DNA of 64,000 nucleotides, from assembly GCA_963775245.1 (NCBI GenBank), contig CAVZID010000022.1:124001-188000 (forward strand), written 5' to 3'. Positions 8,457 to 16,937 of this stretch are shown in pieces; within the stretch, counting starts at the first letter, position 1, and every line of letters starts with the position of its first letter. The position numbers and the translations under genes are program-made. Source of the stretch: CAVSWT01 sp963775245. GTDB lineage: Bacteria > Bacteroidota > Ignavibacteria > Ignavibacteriales > Ignavibacteriaceae. The notes beneath the pieces were generated by a model. The model worked only from the letters and a program-made list of their open reading frames with translations. It ran no database searches and was not told the DNA's origin.

Positions 8457-9323
8457 TCAAGATTCTTTTCTGAAAATTAAACAATACTGATGATGACGGT
8501 TCGAAACCCAGGCGTTATTTACTCCCAAAGCAATCAATGCTTTATCATCCTGCAGCCAGATTTTTTCATCTTTAAGCACCCAGCTTTTATCGCCTCTTTT
8601 AGTTAAAGAAATTGCTGTGTCATAAGCTAATGGAAAGAGCCGGCTTTTATAATAAACATTATTGGTGATAATTGTCAGGTAGCCGCCGCTTTTTGTAATT
8701 GAAAACACGTTATCAAAAATTTTTGCCTGCCGTTCAATAAATTCTTCATAATCCAAAATATTTCCAAGGTCGCTTTTATTCTCTGAATATTTTGTTGCTA
8801 ATCCTTTTTCGCTTCTTGCTTTCTGCCTGATTGAATTTCGTTCAAGCTGATTCCAATAAGGCGGTGAAGTTATGGTATAATTGAATTTGATTTTGCCTAA
8901 TTCATTTTTTTCTAAAACATTTCCAAGATTTTCAGAAGAACCATTTAGTGTAAATATTTTAGATGAAAATTTTTCTTTTGCAATTCTTTTCTTTGCAATG
9001 CTAAAATACTCTTTAGAAATTTCAATTGCTGCAGCGTTTCTGTTTAAGCAGCCGGCAGCTATTAAAGTGCTTCCTGTTCCCATGAAAGGATCAAAAACCC
9101 AATCACCTTCTTTGGTAAAGAAGGAAATAAATTTTTCTACTAAAGTCTCAGGAAATTTTGCCGGGTGAAGTATTTCATCATTCTTTCTTCTCGGCGGACG
9201 ATGAATAAACCATGACTTTGAAAATTTAATCCATTCTTTTCCGGTAAGATCATTAAGCTTATTGTTTTGGTTATATCTTCCCCGCTCGCCTAAATCAATG
9301 TAGGTTTCTTTTTTTTTCGCCAT
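8457..9323 (-). CDS. Site-specific DNA methyltransferase (N4/N6 amino type)
   Basis: A 288-residue SAM-dependent DNA methyltransferase. The SAM-binding motif DPFMGTGST (about residues 78-86) follows a motif-X-like helix and precedes the catalytic motif TSPPYW (about 151-156), so the order is X-I-IV. TSPPYW is most often seen in N4-cytosine enzymes, but N6-adenine activity cannot be excluded. No restriction endonuclease gene is adjacent, so it appears to be an orphan methyltransferase. It heads a minus-strand operon with the acetyltransferase and xseA. Confidence 0.85.
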   Translation of the reverse strand: MAKKKETYIDLGERGRYNQNNKLNDLTGKEWIKFSKSWFIHRPPRRKNDEILHPAKFPETLVEKFISFFTKEGDWVFDPFMGTGSTLIAAGCLNRNAAAIEISKEYFSIAKKRIAKEKFSSKIFTLNGSSENLGNVLEKNELGKIKFNYTITSPPYWNQLERNSIRQKARSEKGLATKYSENKSDLGNILDYEEFIERQAKIFDNVFSITKSGGYLTIITNNVYYKSRLFPLAYDTAISLTKRGDKSWVLKDEKIWLQDDKALIALGVNNAWVSNRHHQYCLIFRKES

Positions 9324-9391
9324 TAAAATAAATGTAATAGATTAGACATGATTCTCTGAATTTTTAGTAGTTTCTAATTTGCAAAACTAAA

Positions 9392-9457
9392 TCATGGTTC
9401 GACTTCGCTCACCATGACGAAAGTAATTAAATTGTCATCCCGAGCGGAGTCGAGGGA
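9392..9457. repeat. Dispersed intergenic palindromes (GTCAT family)
   Basis: Two elements in a row. At 9392-9417, TCATGGT and ACCATGA pair around TCGACTTCGCTC to form a hairpin. At 9434-9457, GTCATCCCGAGCGGAGTCGA is followed by GGGA. The second belongs to the same GTCAT-led family as the elements at 9659-9683, 9709-9736 and 13274-13301. Confidence 0.6.
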
Positions 9458-9597
9458 TAATTTATCCGTCAATAATCTCTGTCAATTAGGACATTAAGAA
9501 ATTTTTAGAGAAATAAATTTACAAATTTTTTTGATTGGATCGAATTGAATTATTAAATGTCTATTGCTAATGCATGATAAATTATTTATAAAACCGA

Positions 9598-9772
9598 ACT
9601 CTATCCTCCATAGGAGTTCTTTGGACAACCTTGCCCTTACAGAGATTGTGCGGAAAGTGTCATGCTGAACTTGTTTCAGCATCCTCAGTTTTGAAATTGC
9701 ATCACTTTGAAGATTCCGAAACAAGTTCGGAATGACTAACCGAATTTTCATACAACCTCTGTAAGGGAGAGA
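9598..9772. repeat. Composite repeat: nested inverted copies of a GTCAT element
   Basis: An outer imperfect inverted pair, CCCTTACAGAGATTGTG at about 9633-9650 and ACAACCTCTGTAAGG near 9752-9768, encloses two GTCAT elements in opposite orientation. The one at 9659-9683 reads GTCATGCTGAACTTGTTTCA then GCATC. The one at 9709-9736 reads GTCATTCCGAACTTGTTTCG then GAATCTTC on the minus strand. The nested symmetry suggests a miniature mobile element rather than random hairpins. Confidence 0.6.
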
Positions 9773-9816
9773 TTATGGAAAAAGCCCTTTTGATTAATTT
9801 AGAATAATAAAAAAAG

Positions 9817-10075
9817 CTATTCACCAAAACCCACACTTTTAGCACTAAACAATTGTGTATTACCGCATTTATTGCATTTGTAAATGACAAAAGGAAACAA
9901 TCTAATTTCATTGAGATAGATCAATTACTTCTGCTGTAGCAAGGTCGGGAATAGAAACAATTTTATCGACAAGTTTGTACTTGCCTTCATGACACATACA
10001 GCAAGATTCTCTTATACCTTTTTGCTTAAAAAAAGTAAAGACAACTTCTTTTTCTTTGGGTGTAAGTCTTGACAT
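9817..10075 (-). pseudogene. Small zinc-ribbon protein, frameshifted
   Basis: The first frame starts at the ATG at 10075, preceded by a good SD (GGGAG, 6 bp spacing). It gives MSRLTPKEKEVVFTFF, a cysteine cluster CCMCHEG, and then a stop at 9908-9910. One frame over, directly following, is LNEIRLFPFVIYKCNKCGNT and then QLFSAKSVGFGE, ending with TAG at 9817-9819. Joined, this is about 86 residues with two CxxC knuckles and matches a small zinc-ribbon family (CPxC near the N-terminus, then a hydrophobic strand and CNxCG near the C-terminus). A single extra base at about 9911-9918 explains the break. Function of the family is not established. Confidence 0.75.
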
Positions 10076-10386
10076 GAATAACTCCCTGTTAATTTTAAAT
10101 TCAAAATGACCTTTGAAAATATACAAAAAGTTTTTTTTTCAAATGAAGGATTATTTACAAATCATTTATGAAAATTTTTTTCCGCCAATTAAAATTTACA
10201 AACGGCTTTACTTTCTTAAACTTTAAATCTTTTCACACTTTTACATTATCTTGTTGCGTTAATTAACATATATTTTTATATTTCAAATAATTATTTTCTC
10301 TTCAAATACTCTACTCTAATCTTCTTATAAAATATAACACTGCTGTTTTCTGCTCAATAGTATTTAGTAATTATAAAATTTTTTTT
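10076..10386. other. Divergent A+T-rich intergenic region
   Basis: About 310 bp between the zinc-ribbon gene (minus) and the HEAT gene (plus), with long A and T runs. It presumably holds the promoters of both genes, but I see no clear promoter box, hairpin or gene in it. Confidence 0.5.
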
Positions 10387-11193
10387 ATGGGCGCAAAAGA
10401 AGATAAATTAATTTTAAAGTTGAACAGTACAATCAGTCATGAAGATAAAAGTATAATTAGACAAAAATTATTTGAGCTAGGCAGTAAGGCAGTCCCGGCA
10501 TTATCAAAATCAACAAAATCACAAAGTTCTGTGATTAGATGGGAAGCAGTGAACTTGTTGGGGCAAATAGCTGACCCCGGCGGACAAAAATCTGTTATCA
10601 ATGTTGTCTTAACCGAAGATGATGTTCATGCCAGGTGGCGGGCTATTTGGGCATCAAGCAGGTTCGATAGAAACAGTACGGTGAAGCTGCTTCTTAACGC
10701 TTTACGGTCTAAAAATAAAATTCGTAAATGGAATGCTGCTATTGCTTTAAGCCTTTATGCAAATCAAAAATCTTTGCCGGTGCTTATTGAAGGTTTAAAA
10801 TCTAAAGATGAGTGGAAAACATGGGAAGCTTTGAACTGTTTGAAATCATTATCTCCTGTTGGGTATGAAAATAAAATTGGGAAATTTTTAGATAAAAAAT
10901 ATTCAAGGCAATTAAGACAGGAAGCTGTTTTAACATTAGGAAATATTCCCTCAAAAAAATCTCAGAACTTATTGAATAAAGCGATAAAAGATTATGAGCC
11001 GGAAGTAAGATGGCGGGCTTCAATGTCGTTAATAAAATTCACTAATGATAAAGCACTGGCTACAATTGACAAAGCAATTAAGAATGAAAAACAGCTGGAA
11101 ATAAAACTCCAATTAAAAAAAGATTATGAATATTTAAGGAGAATTTTAAATGGCAGCAAAAACAGAAAAAAGAAGACGCAGAGACAACCGTAA
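10387..11193 (+). CDS. HEAT-repeat protein
   Basis: A 268-residue protein made of helical HEAT (PBS lyase-type) repeats of about 31 residues. Visible units include VIRWEAVNLLGQIAD, DVHARWRAIWASS, IRKWNAAIALSLYA, EWKTWEALNCLKSL, LRQEAVLTLGNIPS and EVRWRASMSLIKF. The C-terminal tail is lysine-rich. There is no signal peptide, so it is probably a cytoplasmic scaffold. It overlaps the next gene by 44 bp, which suggests a translationally coupled pair and a shared role. No enzymatic motif is visible. Confidence 0.8.
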   Translation: MGAKEDKLILKLNSTISHEDKSIIRQKLFELGSKAVPALSKSTKSQSSVIRWEAVNLLGQIADPGGQKSVINVVLTEDDVHARWRAIWASSRFDRNSTVKLLLNALRSKNKIRKWNAAIALSLYANQKSLPVLIEGLKSKDEWKTWEALNCLKSLSPVGYENKIGKFLDKKYSRQLRQEAVLTLGNIPSKKSQNLLNKAIKDYEPEVRWRASMSLIKFTNDKALATIDKAIKNEKQLEIKLQLKKDYEYLRRILNGSKNRKKKTQRQP

Positions 11194-13351
11194 TCCGGTA
11201 ATCACAGCGATAAGTAATTTTAAAATTGAATCATATTCCGAAAAAGGGATAAAAAAAACCGGGAAAGTTGCTGGTGTTTATCCGGGCAAAATAATTTTAA
11301 TTTCAGGAAGAAATTTTAGTAAATCCCCTGATAAGATTTCTGTAATGTTTGAAAAGAGAGGCGACGAAACTTCTTTCGTTAAGCCGCTTCCATCACTGTC
11401 TTTTCCTTCAAAACTTTTAGCAATTGTACCAATGCAGCCCGGCGGGAGAGTTTTTGTTTCTATAGTTTCAAACAAACTTCAATCAAATAAAAAAAGCTTA
11501 ACAATTTATTCGCTGCCTAAAAACAAAAAACCGGTGGGGACAATTACACGCGATTTTTTCAATACTGTTGGGGAAACAACCTTCTTGGTTAATTCCGCTG
11601 CAAATTTGATTTCTTCAAAAGTAGATACACCTGAAATATTAAATATTGCTTCCAATTATCTTGATGATCTTCAAAAAGGAATTTTAAACACAGTTCGTGT
11701 GCTTGAATCATGGCTGCCGCTGCAGGCTAACCAGGAATTCGAACCGCTGCGTACTATCGAGAGATTTGACGAAATGATTTCAATTTCCGGAACAGCACAA
11801 CATCTAATGTCGTTTAATGCTGAAATTGTGAAATCAATGAATTCCGTTGCAAGTAGCGTTATTAATTCCGATACTTTAAGCGGCTTTGGTTTTATTTTAA
11901 CCGAGGGAAAGAAATTACTGGAAGGAATAGAAAATTATCTTGAAAGATACAGCCCATCATTATCTGCAGGGGAATTTATAGCAGTGGATGTTAGCTTTAA
12001 CCCCGGGAAAATGGTCAGCACAATTGCTAGTGTAGTTGATATAGTAGCACAGGTAATTTCCAAGATAGCAGAATTACTTAAAGGAAATCCTATTGAGGCT
12101 AAGCTTGACAAAATCGGCCCTCAGGTAACTGACTGCATCAACAAGTTATCCAAGCTGGACAAAAAACTGGATAAGATTGAAACCAAGAATGATAAGGCAG
12201 AACAGAAGCTGGACAACCTGGAAGTAAAGAATGACAGGGCAAACGAATCAATTGATAATCTTGAGATTAAATTGGATAAGCTGGAAGTTAAATCTGATCG
12301 CAACAGTGAACAGATTGGAATTCTTGAAGTTAAAAATGACAACGAAGCGATTGCTATTGGAAGGCTGGAAGAAAAATTAGACAAAGTTGAGATTAAGGAA
12401 GACCAGTCTTTAAATGCACTTGAGAAACTGGAAGAAAAGGTTGATAAGGTAGAAATAAAAAATGATAAAGAAGAACAAAAGCTTGATAAGCTGGAAAGCA
12501 AAGCAGATAAAGCTGAAGAAAAGCTTGATAAGATTGAAACTAAAAATGACAAGATAGAAGAGAAGTTAGATAAGATTGAAATTAAAAATGATAAGATGGA
12601 AAGTAAACTTGATAAGATTGAAACCAAGAATGATAAGATAGAAAGTAAACTTGATAAGATTGAAATAAAAAATGATAATGAAGAACATAAGCTGGATAAA
12701 TTAGAAGCAAAATCCGACAGCCTGGAATTAAAGCTTGACAAGATTGAAAGTAAGATAGATTACCTTGAACCTAAAATTGATAAAACAGAAATTAAGCTTG
12801 ATTCGCTGCCAAGATTTTTTCCAGATTCAGAAACTTCCATTGCAGAAGAAGACGGAGGCGGCGGAAATGTTTCTGCTTTATCTGTTGCCAATAAAATTTT
12901 AGATGGAAAAATTTATGTTAAAGCAGCAAAGAATATTATCCCTCAAAACTTAAGCGATCCTTTAAGCTGGACACAAAACTGGATAGATTTTGATTTCCCT
13001 GTTCAAGCAAGACTCCCTATACAAAGTGTTTCAGTTGATTTGCAGTATGTTGATAATTCAAATGATTTTATTAACGGGTTGATATTGGTAAGAGATTCAA
13101 TGGGAAAAATATTTAACAGAAGCTACCAGGCTAAAACAGAATTTGATATTGATAATCCTATACAATGGACTGAAAAACAGAATTTGATCTTGATAATCCA
13201 ACCCAGTGGACAGACTGGCAAGAATTTCTTGGGCAGCCGTAAGATCAGTCATTATTTCTATCAACCGATCATTGTCATTCTTGACTTGATCCGGAATCTT
13301 CGCCTATTCCATTTACCCTATTGTACTTTACTTTCCGTTTATTCAATTTGA
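11150..13351 (+). CDS. IPT-like domain protein with long heptad coiled coil; C-terminus probably frameshifted
   Basis: Starts at an ATG with a good SD (AAGGAG, 8 bp spacing) inside the end of the HEAT gene. After a basic N-terminus, residues about 15-125 resemble an IPT/TIG beta-sandwich (VYPGKIILISGRNFS). A helical part at about 150-320 follows. Residues about 325-560 form a coiled coil of 14-residue units around KLDKIETKNDKIE, with a strict KLDKIE / KND alternation. A short beta-rich end contains repeated NPxQWT motifs. A 41-bp imperfect duplication at 13139-13220 shifts the frame. With one base restored near 13180 the protein would end at 13242 with QEFLGQP. The tail beyond about residue 677 is then out of frame and partly translates a dispersed repeat. 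No signal peptide is seen. Function unknown. Confidence 0.75.
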   Translation: MAAKTEKRRRRDNRNPVITAISNFKIESYSEKGIKKTGKVAGVYPGKIILISGRNFSKSPDKISVMFEKRGDETSFVKPLPSLSFPSKLLAIVPMQPGGRVFVSIVSNKLQSNKKSLTIYSLPKNKKPVGTITRDFFNTVGETTFLVNSAANLISSKVDTPEILNIASNYLDDLQKGILNTVRVLESWLPLQANQEFEPLRTIERFDEMISISGTAQHLMSFNAEIVKSMNSVASSVINSDTLSGFGFILTEGKKLLEGIENYLERYSPSLSAGEFIAVDVSFNPGKMVSTIASVVDIVAQVISKIAELLKGNPIEAKLDKIGPQVTDCINKLSKLDKKLDKIETKNDKAEQKLDNLEVKNDRANESIDNLEIKLDKLEVKSDRNSEQIGILEVKNDNEAIAIGRLEEKLDKVEIKEDQSLNALEKLEEKVDKVEIKNDKEEQKLDKLESKADKAEEKLDKIETKNDKIEEKLDKIEIKNDKMESKLDKIETKNDKIESKLDKIEIKNDNEEHKLDKLEAKSDSLELKLDKIESKIDYLEPKIDKTEIKLDSLPRFFPDSETSIAEEDGGGGNVSALSVANKILDGKIYVKAAKNIIPQNLSDPLSWTQNWIDFDFPVQARLPIQSVSVDLQYVDNSNDFINGLILVRDSMGKIFNRSYQAKTEFDIDNPIQWTEKQNLILIIQPSGQTGKNFLGSRKISHYFYQPIIVILDLIRNLRLFHLPYCTLLSVYSI
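12121..12795 (+). repeat. In-gene 42-bp tandem repeat array encoding a coiled coil
   Basis: Degenerate tandem units of 42 bp (14 codons) such as AAGCTTGATAAGATTGAAAC followed by a near copy with AATGATAAGATAGAAGA. The most alike units lie at about 12517-12690. Purine bias on this strand creates a long antisense open frame at 12121-12741 that codes only for Ser/Leu-rich low-complexity text and is not a gene. Such arrays can change unit number by slippage. Confidence 0.8.
13139..13220 (+). repeat. 41-bp imperfect tandem duplication causing a frameshift
   Basis: Copy 1 (13139-13179) begins GAATTTGATATTGATAATCC and copy 2 (13180-13220) begins GAATTTGATCTTGATAATCC. The ancestral unit would be 42 bp, because copy 2 continues in the missing frame as EFDLDNPTQWTDWQEFLGQP and then a stop. 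Loss of one base at the junction (CAG before AATTT) explains the break. Confidence 0.7.
13274..13301 (+). repeat. Dispersed GTCAT-family palindrome
   Basis: Reads GTCATTCTTGACTTGATCCG and then GAATCTTC. It matches the minus-strand copy at 9709-9736 at most positions (about 23 of 28). It lies in the frameshifted 3' tail of the coiled-coil gene, where it is translated as VILDLIRNL. Confidence 0.6.
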
Positions 13352-13500
13352 TTTTTGAACTTAAGGTTGTTATAACAACATTATATATAAAAATCTCAAA
13401 AGAAGTGTAATATTAAAACGTAAATTTTTATCTCATTATTTTATTAAATTTATAAAATTCAGGAATAGGATTATTATTCAATATATAAGAATTTAACCAA

Positions 13501-15822
13501 TTGATACGAACTACAACAAACGTAATTAATGATCTCAAAGATTTAATAAATTCAAAAGGATATATTTACGCTCTTTGTATGATTCTTTTTGAAGATTTTA
13601 ATGTATTTGTTGAAGATTTACATGAATTAAATTACCAAAAAAGACTTAATATAAACGAAGCTTCTCTTTTGCTTGGTTTTATAATTCAAAGAAAATTGGA
13701 TTTTTCTTTACCAAACAACCCACAAGAATTAATTAATTTAAAGCAACGAACTTATGAATTAATGGAAGAACTTCATGAATCTTTTATGATTCCATTTTTT
13801 GAAAAATTAAAAATAGATATGACAAAAGAATATGATGTAGTAAATATTAGGCAAGATCAAAAAGAATTTTGGGGTAAAGGAGGAATGTTTACTGAATCTA
13901 TATTTTATTCTGGAACCGGAGTATATGATTTCCAATATCTAGAATTCTTAGAGAAAAAATATAAATACGATAAAACCTGGCTTTTAGAAAATAGAGAATT
14001 TGATTTTCCTGAAGTAATTAAAATCTGCACTAATATAAAAGATATTCTACAGGAGAAATCAAAAAAAGTTAATCTGTATGGATTGAAAGAAAGATTTCCT
14101 ACATTGATTGAAAGATTAAAGAAACAGGAGCCAAATGAAGATTGGGAAAAAGAAGGAAAAAATTTCCTGCCGATTCTAGAATTATATCAATATGTGGAGT
14201 TGTTTTTTGATCATACAAATGAAAAAGATAATCTAAAAATTGAAAATATCAGACAAGAAGGCTGGAAATCATTTTATAAAAGTTTAATAGAATTATTTGT
14301 CATTAGAAAGGATAATTTTAATAAAGAGACTAATATAGAGGCATTTTTTAAAAACTTATCTATTACTCCAACAAAGGAATTAAATTCTCAGTTTCAATCA
14401 ATTGGTAATTATAATATTCTAAATTCTCATCCAATTATTAAAATTGATGAAGATAGATATTTTGTACCAATTTCTTTTCCATTGTTTGAAGCAATATACG
14501 AGAGCCCTTTTTATTGGATGATTGCAGATAAGAAATATAAAGATGAAGCTGGAAATAATAGAGGGAAAGTTGGGGAAGAAATTACATTTGATTTTTTATC
14601 AAAAGTTTTTGGGTTAAAAAATACTTTTAAAGCAATAAAAATAAGTACGAAAAAAGGAGTTGATGATACTGACATAGATGTTCTTTGTACTCTTGGAAGT
14701 AAAGCTTTATGCGTTCAGGTTAAATCTAAAAAATTAACTGAACTTGCTAGAATAGGCGATGATCAAGCTTTACAAAATGATTTTCAAGGAGCAGTGCAAG
14801 ATGCGTATCAGCAGGGGATTAAATGTCGAAATAAAATATTAAAGAAAGATACAAAATTTTATGATGCAGAAGGAAAAGAAATTGAACTCTCTGAAGATAT
14901 TGATAATGTATATATAATGGGAATTACTACTGAGAACTACCCTTCTTTAACACGCCAATCCCACATTATTTTAAGTAAAATAGATATTGATCCTTTTCCT
15001 ATAGTGCTGACTATCTTTGACTTGGAATTATTAGTCTATTATTTACATGATCCATACGACTTTCTTTATTATATACGGCAAAGGACTTCATTAATGGATT
15101 ATTTTCTTGCAAATGAAGAAATGGTTTTTCTTGGTTATCACTTAGATCAAAAATTGTGGAGGTCTAACAAATTTAATATGATTACTATCGAAAATGATTT
15201 TGGATATTTAATTGACAGAAACTATTATCCTTTTAAAGCTGGATTAAAAGTATCTGATAAAGGTGACGTATTAAAAAAAATATTGAAAAATGAAAACTTC
15301 ATTAAACTTTGCAATGAGTTAAAATCATTAAATAAACCTAAGGTCACTGATGTTTTATTCTATCTTTTTGATCTATCAATACAGACTCAGGAAAACCTGG
15401 TAAATTTATTAATCTCAACTAAAAAGAAAACTCTAATAGATGGGAAATCGCACAATTTCTCAATGCCGCCTGATAATCATTATTCACCTAGAGTTGGCAT
15501 TTCTTATGTCTCCTTAAATTCGAATGATAATTTAGAATTAAAAAACAAACTTATGATTTTATGCCAAGTTAGAAAATATAAAAGTAAAGGTGATGTTTGG
15601 ATCGGTTTAGGAAGTTTAAAAGATAGTCCTCAAATGATTGATGGTGTTACATTTGATGATGAAAAATGGATATATGATAAAGAGCTTGATATTATGACTC
15701 AAGATTATTTTAAAGGAGGGCAGGGAAAAGTAATGAGAATTAATAAAAAAATTGGTAGAAATGAAAAATGCCCCTGCGGAAGCGGCTTAAAATATAAAAA
15801 TTGTTGTGGTAAAAATCTATAA
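13501..15822 (+). CDS. Large protein with PD-(D/E)xK nuclease-like domain and C-terminal SEC-C motif
   Basis: A 773-residue protein with no recognised full-length homologue. Residues about 1-340 are helical with no named motif. About 355-410 carry GKVGEEITFDFLSKVFG, then TDIDVLCTLG and CVQVKSKKLT. This is the E ... D ... QxK pattern of the PD-(D/E)xK nuclease fold (Mrr / RE-like). The C-terminus IGRNEKCPCGSGLKYKNCC is a textbook SEC-C zinc motif. No signal peptide. The first start codon is TTG at 13501 without a clear SD; the next ATG is codon 27. The gene looks even more A+T-rich than its neighbours. It could be a stand-alone defence or DNA-repair nuclease; this is inference. Confidence 0.7.
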   Translation: MIRTTTNVINDLKDLINSKGYIYALCMILFEDFNVFVEDLHELNYQKRLNINEASLLLGFIIQRKLDFSLPNNPQELINLKQRTYELMEELHESFMIPFFEKLKIDMTKEYDVVNIRQDQKEFWGKGGMFTESIFYSGTGVYDFQYLEFLEKKYKYDKTWLLENREFDFPEVIKICTNIKDILQEKSKKVNLYGLKERFPTLIERLKKQEPNEDWEKEGKNFLPILELYQYVELFFDHTNEKDNLKIENIRQEGWKSFYKSLIELFVIRKDNFNKETNIEAFFKNLSITPTKELNSQFQSIGNYNILNSHPIIKIDEDRYFVPISFPLFEAIYESPFYWMIADKKYKDEAGNNRGKVGEEITFDFLSKVFGLKNTFKAIKISTKKGVDDTDIDVLCTLGSKALCVQVKSKKLTELARIGDDQALQNDFQGAVQDAYQQGIKCRNKILKKDTKFYDAEGKEIELSEDIDNVYIMGITTENYPSLTRQSHIILSKIDIDPFPIVLTIFDLELLVYYLHDPYDFLYYIRQRTSLMDYFLANEEMVFLGYHLDQKLWRSNKFNMITIENDFGYLIDRNYYPFKAGLKVSDKGDVLKKILKNENFIKLCNELKSLNKPKVTDVLFYLFDLSIQTQENLVNLLISTKKKTLIDGKSHNFSMPPDNHYSPRVGISYVSLNSNDNLELKNKLMILCQVRKYKSKGDVWIGLGSLKDSPQMIDGVTFDDEKWIYDKELDIMTQDYFKGGQGKVMRINKKIGRNEKCPCGSGLKYKNCCGKNL

Positions 15823-15843
15823 TAAACTAATAAACATTTAAAT

Positions 15844-16703
15844 ATGACGCAACTCTCCATAATCCAAATCCCATACGACTCAGGCCAATTTAACAAACGC
15901 ATGGGCTGCGGCCCAATTCATTTAATTGAAGACAAGGGCTTGTCAACTGGCTTAAATCCAAAGGACATGAAGTAAAGCTTAAATATGTCCGCCTTACAGA
16001 AGAATTTCTTTCGGAAACCGGTGCAGCAAAAAATATTCAAAGCCAGGTAAAACAAATTATTGAAACAAATATTAAAGAAGGCTTCTTCCCTATCGTGCTT
16101 GCAGGCAACTGCAACTATGCTGCTTTCGGGACAATGTCTGCTTTGCTGCAAAGCAAAACCGGAATCCTTTGGTTTGATGCGCATGGAGATTTTAATTCTC
16201 CCGAAACTTCGTCATCCGGTTTCTTTGATGGAATGGCACTTAACATTTTAACAGGTAATAGCTGGGAAGCATTAAGTGAATCGATGAATGGAGTTAAAAT
16301 TATTGATGAAGAAAAAGTAATTTTAATATGTGCCCGTGACTTAGACAAAGAAGAAGAAATTCTTTTAAGCAAATCAAAAATTGTAAGAATTAATACTGAA
16401 GACATCCGCAATAAATCGTTTGAAAATATTGCAGAAAAATTCTTTCAGCCGCTTTCAAAAAAAGTTGAACAAGTTTATTTGCATATTGACCTGGATGTTT
16501 TGGATAAAGATGAATTCAAAGCAAATCAATTTGCCGCACCAAACGGATTAAAGCTAAACGAGCTTACTGAAATAATAAAAGCAGTAAAACAAAATTTCAA
16601 AATTGCCGCCGCCGCTTTCACCGCTTATGAACCAGGCCACGACAGCGCTGAAAAAGCAAATGAAGTTGTGCATGAAATTATTGAAGCGATATTAAAGCCC
16701 TAA
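15844..16703 (+). pseudogene. Arginase/agmatinase-family protein, frameshifted near 5' end
   Basis: From ATG 15844 the frame reads MTQLSIIQIPYDSGQFNKRM then GCGPIHLIED and runs off into a stop. Adding one base at about 15935 (AAG to AAAG) rejoins it to LVNWLKSKGHEVKLKYVRLT and the rest of an arginase fold ending at 16703, about 286 residues in all. Metal ligands are visible: DAHGDF (about residue 110) and HIDLDVLD (about 213-220). The usual GGDH motif is GNCN, so one manganese ligand His is replaced, as in a divergent subfamily with DAHGDFN and SGFFDGM. Ureohydrolase activity is therefore not certain. It lies 21 bp after the SEC-C gene. Confidence 0.8.
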
Positions 16704-16748
16704 CCCTCTCCCACATGGTTGCGATGCGAAGGAAGAGGGAATATCCCA

Positions 16749-16799
16749 TAACCTTCAAGGTTAACATACCGTATTACAAACGCAAACCTTGAAGGTTTA
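16749..16799. repeat. Dispersed repeat, CCTTCAAGG family, copy A
   Basis: Left arm TAACCTTCAAGGTTA and right arm AAACCTTGAAGGTTTA, each itself near-palindromic, are separated by a spacer containing CGTATTA. Copy C at 21021-21070 shares both arms and part of the spacer. Copy B is at 18385-18478. All copies are intergenic and close to gene ends. Confidence 0.7.
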
Positions 16800-16937
16800 C
16801 GCCACATAAAAGTTTTCAAACTTCAACCAAAAATATTTTATCCCCAACCTGCAGAGAATTTCATTAGTGTTATATTATTAATTTTTAATAATTTTGTGGA
16901 AGACATTTGTTAACTCCAAAAGAAGGATATTTTAATT

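Larger units (their letters stand above)
9324..9816. other. Repeat-filled intergenic region
   Basis: About 490 bp without a convincing gene. Most of it is dispersed palindromic sequence, listed separately at 9392-9457 and 9598-9772. The minus-strand open frames across it translate repeats (strings such as LVIPNLFRNL) and are not believable proteins. Confidence 0.6.

Noticed and set aside
9494..9911. Two overlapping minus-strand open frames of 69-85 codons
   Set aside because: They translate dispersed palindromes and part of the zinc-ribbon gene in the wrong frame; there is no start signal or plausible protein.
12121..12795. CRISPR-like array or long antisense gene in the coiled-coil region
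   Set aside because: The repeats are contiguous 42-bp units without unique spacers and encode a heptad coiled coil in frame. The antisense frame is Ser/Leu low-complexity text.
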